A DNA stretch of 64,000 bases from an uncultured Pelagibacteraceae bacterium (GTDB lineage Bacteria; Pseudomonadota; Alphaproteobacteria; Pelagibacterales; Pelagibacteraceae): positions 1 through 64,000 of the forward strand of contig CACDFI010000006.1 in NCBI GenBank assembly GCA_902551985.1, written 5' to 3'. The position numbers were made by a program, and so were the translations under genes. The notes beneath the pieces are model-generated. The model was not told the DNA's origin. It did no database searches and was given only the letters and a program-made list of their open reading frames with translations. Within the stretch, counting starts at the first letter, position 1. Each line of letters begins with the position of its first letter. Positions 15,848 through 22,954 of the stretch are shown here, piece by piece.

Positions 15848-16998
15848 TGAGTCTAAAGAATTGCTACAATTTCGAAGACTTTAGAAAGCTAGCAAAAAAA
15901 AAATTACCTGCCCCAATTTTTCATTACATTGATGGTGGAGCTGACGATGAAGTCACAATGAATAGAAACACAGATTCATTTAATGACTGTGATCTAGTCC
16001 CAAATATTTTAAATAGTGTTGGTGAACCAGATTTAAAAACTGAGGTTTTTGGAACAAAAATGGACATGCCAATTTTTTTGTCCCCTACTGCAATGCAAAG
16101 TTTATATCATCCAGATGGAGATAAAGCATCTGCTCGTGCAGCAGAAAAATTTGGTACAATTTATAGCATGTCTACAATGGCATCTTTTTCGATCGAAGAA
16201 ATTGCAAATCTTTCAAGTGGACCGAAAATTTTTCAATTATATATCCATAAAGATCAATCTATAACCGACGACTTAATTGATAGATGTAAAAGAGCAAACT
16301 TCAATGGCATGTGTATTACTGTTGATACAATTGTTGCTGGAAATAGAGAAAGGGACCATAGAACAGGTTTTACAACACCTCCAAAATTTACATTAGATAG
16401 TCTAATGAGTTTCGCAATGAGACCGCAGTGGGTATTTAATTATTTTACAAATAAGAAATTTGAATTAGCTAATTTGAAAGATAAAGTTGAAAAAGGAACA
16501 AATATTGCTCAATCCGTTATGGGATATATAAATGAACAGTATGATCCAGCTATGAATTGGAAAGATGCTGAGTATTGTATTAAAAAATGGGATGGTCCTA
16601 TTGCTCTTAAAGGAGTTATGTCAGTTGATGACGCAAAAAAAGCTATAGATATTGGATGTACAGCTATAATGATATCAAATCATGGAGGAAGACAACTTGA
16701 TGGATCTAGATCTCCGTTTGATCAGGTAAAAGCTATTAGGGATGCAGTAGGTGATAAATTAGAGGTTATATTAGATGGGGGTGTTAGAAGAGGTACACAT
16801 GTATTGAAAGCACTTGCAGCGGGTGCGACAGCTTGTAGTTTTGGTAAAGCATTTTTGTTTAGTTTAGGGGCTGGCGGACAACAAGGTATTGAAAGATTAT
16901 TACAAAATATGCATGATGAAATAAGACGTAACATGATATTGATGGGCTGTAAAAGTATCAAAGACCTTGATGAATCAAAAATTATTTTCCGAAAATAA
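15847..16998 (+). CDS. FMN-dependent alpha-hydroxy-acid oxidase/dehydrogenase, copy 2
   Basis: A 383-residue tandem paralogue of the preceding gene, clearly alignable throughout (both open with a C-x-N-F-x-D-F-R-K-L-A start). It has F-H-Y-I-D-G-G-A-D-D-E, Q-L-Y-I-H-K-D, T-V-D-T, A-L-K-G-V-M-S and S-N-H-G-G-R-Q-L-D-G. The FMN-phosphate loop is canonical (D-G-G-V-R-R-G), but the second phosphate Arg is Lys (F-G-K-A) where copy 1 keeps G-R. The two may differ in substrate or work as partners. Start and stop overlap (ATAATGA) implies coupled translation. Confidence 0.9.
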   Translation: MSLKNCYNFEDFRKLAKKKLPAPIFHYIDGGADDEVTMNRNTDSFNDCDLVPNILNSVGEPDLKTEVFGTKMDMPIFLSPTAMQSLYHPDGDKASARAAEKFGTIYSMSTMASFSIEEIANLSSGPKIFQLYIHKDQSITDDLIDRCKRANFNGMCITVDTIVAGNRERDHRTGFTTPPKFTLDSLMSFAMRPQWVFNYFTNKKFELANLKDKVEKGTNIAQSVMGYINEQYDPAMNWKDAEYCIKKWDGPIALKGVMSVDDAKKAIDIGCTAIMISNHGGRQLDGSRSPFDQVKAIRDAVGDKLEVILDGGVRRGTHVLKALAAGATACSFGKAFLFSLGAGGQQGIERLLQNMHDEIRRNMILMGCKSIKDLDESKIIFRK

Positions 16999-17053
16999 AT
17001 AAAAATTACTAATATAAAAAATAAGTAAAAAAAATTAAATATAATAGACATAC

Positions 17054-17074
17054 ACTAACTTTTCAGTTAGTTTT
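17054..17074 (+). terminator. Short hairpin after the hydroxyacid oxidase pair
   Basis: ACTAAC (17054-17059) pairs with GTTAGT (17066-17071) around a 6-base loop and is followed by TTTT at 17071-17074. It sits 25 bases before the next start codon. It could be a weak rho-independent terminator for the oxidase pair or an operator for the aminotransferase gene. Confidence 0.35.
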
Positions 17075-17095
17075 CACACCTTAAAATTAATTTTT

Positions 17096-18262
17096 ATGAG
17101 ATTAGCAAAAAGTTTAGAAAATTTAGGAACGGAGTCTGCGTTCAGTGTCTTAGCTGAGGCGAAAGCATTAGAGGCTAAAGGTCATCCAATGATACATTTG
17201 GGTTTAGGACAACCAGATTTTAAAACTCCAAAACATGTAGTCGAGGCTGCCAAGAAAGCTTTAGATGATGGTCATCATGGTTATGTTATGTCAAATGGAA
17301 TTCCAGAATGTAGGCAGGCTGTAACTAGATGGATTAAAAAACGTTATAACACAGATATAGATTTTGAAAGAATTTTAATTATGCCAGGTGGAAAACCTAC
17401 AATGAGTTATGCAATTCAGTGTTATGGCGAACCTGGAGCAGAAATAATTCATCCAACACCTGCATTTCCTATTTATGAGTCAATGATTAATTATACTGGT
17501 TCAACTCCAGTACCTTATGATTTAACTGAAGATAAAGATCTTAAGTTTGATCCTGATAAAATACTTTCACTTATAACTGATAAAACAAGATTATTAATTT
17601 TAATTAATCCTAACAATCCAACAGGAAGTTTTGTTGAGAAACCAGTTATAGATTATTTTGCAAAAGAATTAGAAAAGCATCCGCATGTCACTATTTTAAG
17701 TGATGAAATCTATAGTAGACAGATTTTTGATTACAAAGAAATGCCATCATTCTTCCACTATGAAAATTTAAGAGATAGACTTATTGTTTTAGAGGGTTGG
17801 AGCAAAGCATATTCAATGACTGGATGGAGATTAGGTTGGAGTTTTTGGCCAAAAGAGCTTGTTGAGCATGTTAATAAATTATTAATCAATAGTGTATCTT
17901 GTGTAAATGCAGCAGCACAATTTGCTGGAATAGCAGCTCTAGATGGTCCAGACGATTCAATTAAAGATATGTTGGATAAATTTACTTTAAGAAGAAATTT
18001 AATCCATCAAGGGTTAAACGAACTACCAGGTGTGGAGTGTAGTTTACCAGGTGGTGCGTTTTACGCTTTTCCAAATGTAAAAGGAACTGGAATGACAGGT
18101 GCTGAGTTTTGTAAAAAAGCTATGCATGAAGCTGGAGTAGCAATAGTACCGGGAACTGCATTCGGGCAAACTTGCCAAGATTATGTGAGATTTAGTTTTG
18201 CCGCATCCAGAGATAACATACAGCAGGCCTTAGAAAATATAGGCAAGATGCTTTCTAAATAG
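17096..18262 (+). CDS. Class I/II PLP-dependent aminotransferase
   Basis: A 388-residue fold-type I aminotransferase. It has the N-terminal G-L-G-Q-P-D-F near 37-43, N-P-N-N-P-T-G near 172-178, and the PLP-binding D-E-I-Y near 202. The Schiff-base Lys lies in W-S-K-A-Y-S-M-T-G-W-R-L-G near 232-244. The final substrate Arg lies in Y-V-R-F-S-F-A near 362. The subgroup resembles aspartate/alanine/aromatic-type enzymes; the amino acid used is not determined. Context between 2-hydroxyacid oxidases and a D-2-hydroxyacid dehydrogenase suggests glyoxylate-glycine or pyruvate-alanine exchange (inference). Confidence 0.9.
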   Translation: MRLAKSLENLGTESAFSVLAEAKALEAKGHPMIHLGLGQPDFKTPKHVVEAAKKALDDGHHGYVMSNGIPECRQAVTRWIKKRYNTDIDFERILIMPGGKPTMSYAIQCYGEPGAEIIHPTPAFPIYESMINYTGSTPVPYDLTEDKDLKFDPDKILSLITDKTRLLILINPNNPTGSFVEKPVIDYFAKELEKHPHVTILSDEIYSRQIFDYKEMPSFFHYENLRDRLIVLEGWSKAYSMTGWRLGWSFWPKELVEHVNKLLINSVSCVNAAAQFAGIAALDGPDDSIKDMLDKFTLRRNLIHQGLNELPGVECSLPGGAFYAFPNVKGTGMTGAEFCKKAMHEAGVAIVPGTAFGQTCQDYVRFSFAASRDNIQQALENIGKMLSK

Positions 18263-18300
18263 ACTGTATTTTTTAAAAGAAACTTCTATAATATTTAATT

Positions 18301-19674
18301 ATGAATGAGATTGTTCAAACAGAATTAAAAAAGATTTTTAATGGAAGGTTTTCAACCTCAGAGTCTACAAGAGCTAACTATGCTAGAGGAGAAGATACTT
18401 ATGATCCAATTCTATCAAAAGCTGTCGTATTTCCTGAAACTAATGAAGAAGTTTCACAGTTATTAAAATTATGTAATGAACACAAAATCCCGGTTGTTCC
18501 TTTTGGTACTGGAACTTCATTGGAAGGCCATGTTGTTGGAAATCAAAATGGAATAACAATTTCTCTTGAAAAAATGAACAAGGTATTAAGTGTCAATGCT
18601 GAAGATTTCGATTGTAGAGTACAGGCAAATGTAACTAGAAAACAATTAAATGAATATCTTCGTGAGGATGGAGTATTCTTTCCAATAGACCCTGGAGCAG
18701 ACGCTGCTCTTGGTGGAATGGCGGCAACATCGGCATCAGGTACAATGGCTGTGAAATATGGAACTATGAGGACTGTAATCTCTGGTTTAACAGTTGTTCT
18801 TCCGAATGGAGATATTATTAAAACTGGAGCCAGAACAAAAAAAACTTCTGCAGGATATAATTTAACAAATTTATTTATTGGTTCTGAAGGAACTCTGGGA
18901 ATAATCACTGAAGTTCAATTAAGGTTATCTCCGATACCTGAAAGTATAATGAGTGCAGTGTGTTACTTTCCAGATTTAGACTCAGCTGTAAAAGCTGCTC
19001 AAGAGGTTATTCAATATGGTGTCCCAATAGCGAGAATCGAAATGCTAAATAAAGATCAAATGGAAATAAGTATTAAATATTCAAAATTAGATAACATAAA
19101 AGCATCACCTACTTTGTTTTTTGAATTTCATGGTAGTGAAAATTCAAACAATGAGTCAATTGGTATTGTTGAAGAAATTTCAAAAAGTAATGGTGGAAGT
19201 GATTTTCAATGGGCATCGTCACCTGAAGAACAGAAAAAATTATGGAAAGCGAGACATGATGTTTATTACTCCGTTAAAGCTTTGGGTAACGATATGAAAG
19301 TTTATTCCACAGATGTTTGTGTGCCAATTTCAAGATTAGTTGAATGTATTTCATGGGCAGAAAAAGAGGTTCAAAAGTTAGGATTAACTGCACCAATGGT
19401 AGGACATGTAGGAGATGGAAACTTTCACTCAATAGTACTTTATGATCCAGATGATGAGGAAAAACAAAAAAAAATCCGACAATACAGTGATGACTTAATT
19501 AATAAAGCTCTTGAACTCGAGGGAACGATTACAGGAGAGCATGGTATTGGACTTCAAAAGAAGCATTATTTACTTAGAGAACATCCAGATAATGTACCTG
19601 TTATGAAATCTATTAAAAGATCATTAGATGTTAATAACATAATGAATCCTGGAAAAATCTTTGATTTAAATTAA
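18301..19674 (+). CDS. FAD-binding D-lactate/glycolate-type dehydrogenase
   Basis: A 457-residue VAO-fold flavoprotein. The FAD-binding half shows P-F-G-T-G-T-S-L-E-G near 66-75, G-A-D-A-A-L-G-G-M-A-A-T-S-A-S-G near 137-152 and G-S-E-G-T-L-G-I-I-T near 194-203. The catalytic half shows H-V-G-D-G-N-F-H near 365-372 (metal/substrate His) and G-E-H-G-I-G near 412-417. This pattern fits D-lactate dehydrogenase (cytochrome type, LDHD) and GlcD. A lone single-chain form suggests D-lactate rather than the three-subunit GlcDEF complex. It is probably peripheral on the membrane, feeding electrons onward. Confidence 0.9.
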   Translation: MNEIVQTELKKIFNGRFSTSESTRANYARGEDTYDPILSKAVVFPETNEEVSQLLKLCNEHKIPVVPFGTGTSLEGHVVGNQNGITISLEKMNKVLSVNAEDFDCRVQANVTRKQLNEYLREDGVFFPIDPGADAALGGMAATSASGTMAVKYGTMRTVISGLTVVLPNGDIIKTGARTKKTSAGYNLTNLFIGSEGTLGIITEVQLRLSPIPESIMSAVCYFPDLDSAVKAAQEVIQYGVPIARIEMLNKDQMEISIKYSKLDNIKASPTLFFEFHGSENSNNESIGIVEEISKSNGGSDFQWASSPEEQKKLWKARHDVYYSVKALGNDMKVYSTDVCVPISRLVECISWAEKEVQKLGLTAPMVGHVGDGNFHSIVLYDPDDEEKQKKIRQYSDDLINKALELEGTITGEHGIGLQKKHYLLREHPDNVPVMKSIKRSLDVNNIMNPGKIFDLN

Positions 19675-19683
19675 TCAAATTGT

Positions 19684-20637
19684 ATGAAAAAAATTTTAGT
19701 TACTAGAAGATTGCTTAGATCTTGTGAAGATCGAGCAAAGGAAATGTTTGATGCAAATCTAAATTTAAATGATGAACTTTACTCACAAAAAAAATTAATA
19801 GAAATGAGCCAAGGTTGTGATGGTATACTTTCAGCATTAACTGATAAGTTGGATGCTGATACAATTAATCAATTACCAGATAGTATTAAAATACTTTCTA
19901 ACTTTGCAGTTGGATTTGGAAATATTGATTTAGAGGCAGCAAAAAATAGAGGTATTGCTGTAACAAATACTCCAGATGTTTTAACAGATGCTACTGCTGA
20001 AATTGGAGTATTATTAATTTTAGGTGCATGTAGAAGAGCTTCAGAAGGAATTGAGCAAGCAAGGCAAGGAGGATGGGTTTGGTCAGCTGATCTTTTAATT
20101 GGGAAACAACTGACAGGTACTAGATTAGGAATTTTAGGGATGGGGAGAATTGGACAAAAAATTGCAAAAGTAGCAAAATCTCTTGGTATGATAATTCACT
20201 ATCATAACAGATCGAAACTAAGTGAAGATAAAGAGCAAGGTGCTATTTATCACGATAATTTAAAAGATCTTTTATCTGTATCGGATGTGCTATCAGTATG
20301 CTGTCCAGCATCAAAAGAAACAATTGATATGATTAATAAAGATACAATTGAATATTTACCAAAAGGCGCAGTTGTAACCAATGTTGCAAGAGGAGACATT
20401 ATTGAAGATGAGGCAATGATTGATGCACTTAATAGAAGAAAAGTTTATGCAGTAGGACTAGATGTTTACAAAAATGAGCCGCACTTAAATAAAGGTTATT
20501 ATAAGCACAAAAGTGCTTTTATTCTTCCACATTTAGGCAGTGCCACTAAGGAAACTAGGACTGCTATGGCTAATTTAGCTATTGATAATATTGACGAATT
20601 CTTCAAAACAGGAAACTGTAAAAATAAAGTAAATTAA
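19684..20637 (+). CDS. D-2-hydroxyacid dehydrogenase (glyoxylate/hydroxypyruvate reductase-like)
   Basis: A 317-residue NAD(P)-dependent enzyme. Its Rossmann motif is G-I-L-G-M-G-R-I-G-Q-K near 148-158. The catalytic triad is Arg in N-V-A-R-G-D near 233, Glu in K-N-E-P near 266 and His in L-P-H-L-G-S-A near 282-288. His/Asn after the second strand (Y-H-N-R-S-K) suggests NADPH preference, as in glyoxylate reductases. It likely reduces glyoxylate or hydroxypyruvate, completing the local 2-hydroxyacid chemistry. It starts 9 bases after the FAD enzyme. Confidence 0.92.
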   Translation: MKKILVTRRLLRSCEDRAKEMFDANLNLNDELYSQKKLIEMSQGCDGILSALTDKLDADTINQLPDSIKILSNFAVGFGNIDLEAAKNRGIAVTNTPDVLTDATAEIGVLLILGACRRASEGIEQARQGGWVWSADLLIGKQLTGTRLGILGMGRIGQKIAKVAKSLGMIIHYHNRSKLSEDKEQGAIYHDNLKDLLSVSDVLSVCCPASKETIDMINKDTIEYLPKGAVVTNVARGDIIEDEAMIDALNRRKVYAVGLDVYKNEPHLNKGYYKHKSAFILPHLGSATKETRTAMANLAIDNIDEFFKTGNCKNKVN

Positions 20638-20666
20638 CAATCTGAAGTTGTATTTAATTGAATATC

Positions 20667-20685
20667 AGTCATTTTTAAAATGACT
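20667..20685. promoter_or_regulatory. Perfect 19-base dyad upstream of the TRAP transporter
   Basis: AGTCATTTTTAAAATGACT is a perfect inverted repeat around a central T. It lies in the 104-base gap between the dehydrogenase and dctP, 57 bases before the dctP start. A strong Shine-Dalgarno AGGAG (20731-20735) follows 6 bases before the dctP ATG. The dyad may be an operator (GntR-type sites look similar) or the terminator hairpin of the preceding gene; no long T-run follows it. Confidence 0.4.
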
Positions 20686-20741
20686 CTAAGTTACATATGT
20701 GTTTAATATCCTGCAGTTAATTAACTAAAGAGGAGAAATAA

Positions 20742-21872
20742 ATGATTAAAGACAAAAACCTGAAGGTTAAAAAAACACCTTCAAGACGTAAGTTCTTTAA
20801 AGCTGCTGCTGCAACTGGTGTTGCTGCTGTAGCTGCATCATCTTTAGCTGCTCCAGCTGTTGCTGCTGAAAGAATTGAAGCATCAATGGTTGCTACTTGG
20901 GGAAGAGACTTTCCAGGTCTAGGAACAGGAGCTCAAAGATTTGCACAAAGAATCTCAGATATAAGTGATGGTAGAATTCAAGTTACTTATTATGCAGCGA
21001 ACGAAAGAGTTAAAGCATTTGACTCATTTGATGAAGTTGCATCTGGTAACTCACAAATGTACCATGCTGCTGACTACTACTGGGTGAAGAAAGATCCAGC
21101 TTGGGGTTATTTTACAGCGGTACCATTTGGTTTTACTTACACTGAAATGAATGCATGGATTAGATTTGCAGGTGGTCAAGAGTTATGGGATGAACTAGCT
21201 GACAAATTTGGTCTTAAAAACTTTATGTGTGGAAGCACAGGAGTTCAAATGGGTGGATGGTTTAACAAAAAGATTAGAAGCCCTAATGACTTCAAAGGTT
21301 TAAAAATGCGTATGCCTGGTTTAGGTGGACAAGTAATTGGTAAACTTGGAGGATCTCCAGTTTCATTACCTGGTGGACAAATTTACGAAAACCTAGTATC
21401 TGGAGCAATTGATGCTACAGAGTGGGTAGGTCCATGGAATGATGAAGCTATGAAATTCCAAGAAGCTGCTAAATACTACTACTATCCTGGTATGCACGAG
21501 CCTGGATCAATGTTAGCATGTGGAACAAACAAATCTTGGTTCACAAGCTTAAACAAATCTGATCAATTATTAATTGAAGCTGCTGCAGCAATGGAAAATG
21601 ACGTGATGATGTCTGAGTACAATGCTAAAAATGGTGCGGCTTTAGCTAGATTGATCAATGATCATGGTGTTAAACTAGAGAAGTTTAGCGACAAGGTTTA
21701 TGATGGCTTTGCATCAGCTGCTAACGAAGTGTTTGAAGAAACAAGAGCTAGCAGTGGTCTTGCTGAAAGAGTTCATTCGAGCTTCTTAAAAGCAAGAAAA
21801 GACATTGGATCTTGGACTAACTTGTCTGACTCACCTTACATTTCTCAAAGAAACAGAGCTTTAGGAATGTAA
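20742..21872 (+). CDS. dctP: TRAP transporter substrate-binding protein (TakP-like)
   Basis: A 376-residue periplasmic solute receptor. The N-terminus has a twin-arginine-like signal, S-R-R-K-F-F-K-A-A-A-A, followed by an Ala-rich hydrophobic stretch and A-V-A-A-E near 42. The mature part matches the 2-oxoacid (TakP/mannitol-chloroaromatic) branch: T-W-G-R-D-F-P-G near 53, G-L-K-M-R-M-P-G-L-G-G near 187 (substrate carboxylate Arg), G-A-I-D-A-T-E-W-V-G-P-W near 224. Likely ligands are pyruvate, 2-oxo- or 2-hydroxy-acids (inference from family and neighbours). Strong SD and a terminator after the gene suggest high expression relative to the permeases. Confidence 0.93.
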   Translation: MIKDKNLKVKKTPSRRKFFKAAAATGVAAVAASSLAAPAVAAERIEASMVATWGRDFPGLGTGAQRFAQRISDISDGRIQVTYYAANERVKAFDSFDEVASGNSQMYHAADYYWVKKDPAWGYFTAVPFGFTYTEMNAWIRFAGGQELWDELADKFGLKNFMCGSTGVQMGGWFNKKIRSPNDFKGLKMRMPGLGGQVIGKLGGSPVSLPGGQIYENLVSGAIDATEWVGPWNDEAMKFQEAAKYYYYPGMHEPGSMLACGTNKSWFTSLNKSDQLLIEAAAAMENDVMMSEYNAKNGAALARLINDHGVKLEKFSDKVYDGFASAANEVFEETRASSGLAERVHSSFLKARKDIGSWTNLSDSPYISQRNRALGM

Positions 21873-21891
21873 TCAAGCTTAATTTGATATT

Positions 21892-21921
21892 AAAAGGGCC
21901 CTCTTTTGGGCCCTTTTTTTT
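21892..21921 (+). terminator. Rho-independent terminator after dctP
   Basis: AAAAGGGCCC (21892-21901) pairs perfectly with GGGCCCTTTT (21908-21917) around a 6-base loop, and a run of eight T (21914-21921) follows. This is the strongest terminator seen in the window. It sits between the binding-protein gene and its two permease genes, so it likely lets dctP mRNA accumulate above the membrane subunits by partial read-through. Confidence 0.88.
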
Positions 21922-21961
21922 ATTTGAAAATTAAGTATTACTAAGAGAAATTTAAATTCAT

Positions 21962-22951
21962 ATGAGTTCAGAAAATAGCAAAATGTCTCTATATCTAAGA
22001 ATTGCTAGCTACTCAGTATTAGCTTTCACTCTGGCATTCCTCATAAATAATGTTTTAACAGTTTGGATTGATTGGCCTGGAGTTAAGAAAATTTTCTCTC
22101 ATTATGAAATGTTTGGTTTCAAGAAAAAAGCACTTGATGGATCCACTTTGAGTTATGGTTTTATGCAAATTGGAGTTTACTTAATATGCATTGTAGCTGT
22201 AATAATTTATGTTTTTAAAACTTACTCTCAAACTTTAGAACGAGACTCAGAGATACTATCAAATTTTTCAGCTTATTTGGTTAGGTCATCTTTTTGGGCA
22301 GTATTCTTAGTCGGAGTGGCTGATTTTATAATTTCATTTATGGTCGTTGAAAGATTATGGGAAGCTATATTCAGTCCAGAAGTGAAAGCCTTTATGGTAA
22401 AATCACCAGAAAGAATTACATTTATACATTTTCCAATTATATTAATTTCATTTGTAATTGGTTACTTTACAAAATCTGTTGGTTTTATTTGGTTAGCAGT
22501 TTTAGTTGTTGTCAGTGAGTTCATAATTGTCCTATCCAGATTTATATTTTCATATGAACAAGCTTTTCAAGGAGACCTTGTTCGTTTCTGGTATGCTGCA
22601 CTATATTTATTTGCGAGTGCTTATGCTTTAATTCACGAAGGTCATGTAAGAGTAGATGTGCTATACTCTTCGTTTAGTGAAAGAAAAAAAGCTTGGACAA
22701 ATCTTTTAGGCTCGGCTCTTCTAGGTGTTCCACTTGTATTGATAGTTTTATTTTTGGGACTTAATGGAAAAGCAAGTATAATAAATGGACCGGTGGTTGC
22801 CTTTGAAGTTACGCAACAAGGATCTAATGGTTTATACCTTTTATATTTGATGGCTGTATATTTAGCAGTATTTGCAGTTACCATGCTTTTACAGTTTACG
22901 AGCTATTTCATGGGTAGTAGTTATAAAATTTTAAATGGTAAGGAAAATTAA
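21962..22951 (+). CDS. dctQ: TRAP transporter small permease, enlarged form
   Basis: A 329-residue integral membrane protein, longer than the usual 160-230 residues of DctQ. The C-terminal half (about 190-320) has the four-helix DctQ pattern, with L-I-H-E-G-H-V-R-V-D-V-L-Y near 221-233, the conserved positive/acidic segment. The first ~185 residues add several extra hydrophobic segments (about 13-33, 65-85, 110-130 and 155-175). TakQ-type small subunits are also of the larger kind. It ends 3 bases before dctM. Confidence 0.88.
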   Translation: MSSENSKMSLYLRIASYSVLAFTLAFLINNVLTVWIDWPGVKKIFSHYEMFGFKKKALDGSTLSYGFMQIGVYLICIVAVIIYVFKTYSQTLERDSEILSNFSAYLVRSSFWAVFLVGVADFIISFMVVERLWEAIFSPEVKAFMVKSPERITFIHFPIILISFVIGYFTKSVGFIWLAVLVVVSEFIIVLSRFIFSYEQAFQGDLVRFWYAALYLFASAYALIHEGHVRVDVLYSSFSERKKAWTNLLGSALLGVPLVLIVLFLGLNGKASIINGPVVAFEVTQQGSNGLYLLYLMAVYLAVFAVTMLLQFTSYFMGSSYKILNGKEN

Positions 22952-22954
22952 AGT

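Noticed and set aside
18287-18292. TATAAT just before the D-lactate-type dehydrogenase
   Set aside because: It is 8 bases from the ATG with no matching -35 element, so it probably is chance AT-rich sequence.
18543-18908. 121-codon minus-strand open frame opposite the D-lactate-type dehydrogenase
   Set aside because: Overlaps the FAD-binding motif region of a clear gene; it is a shadow of the coding strand.
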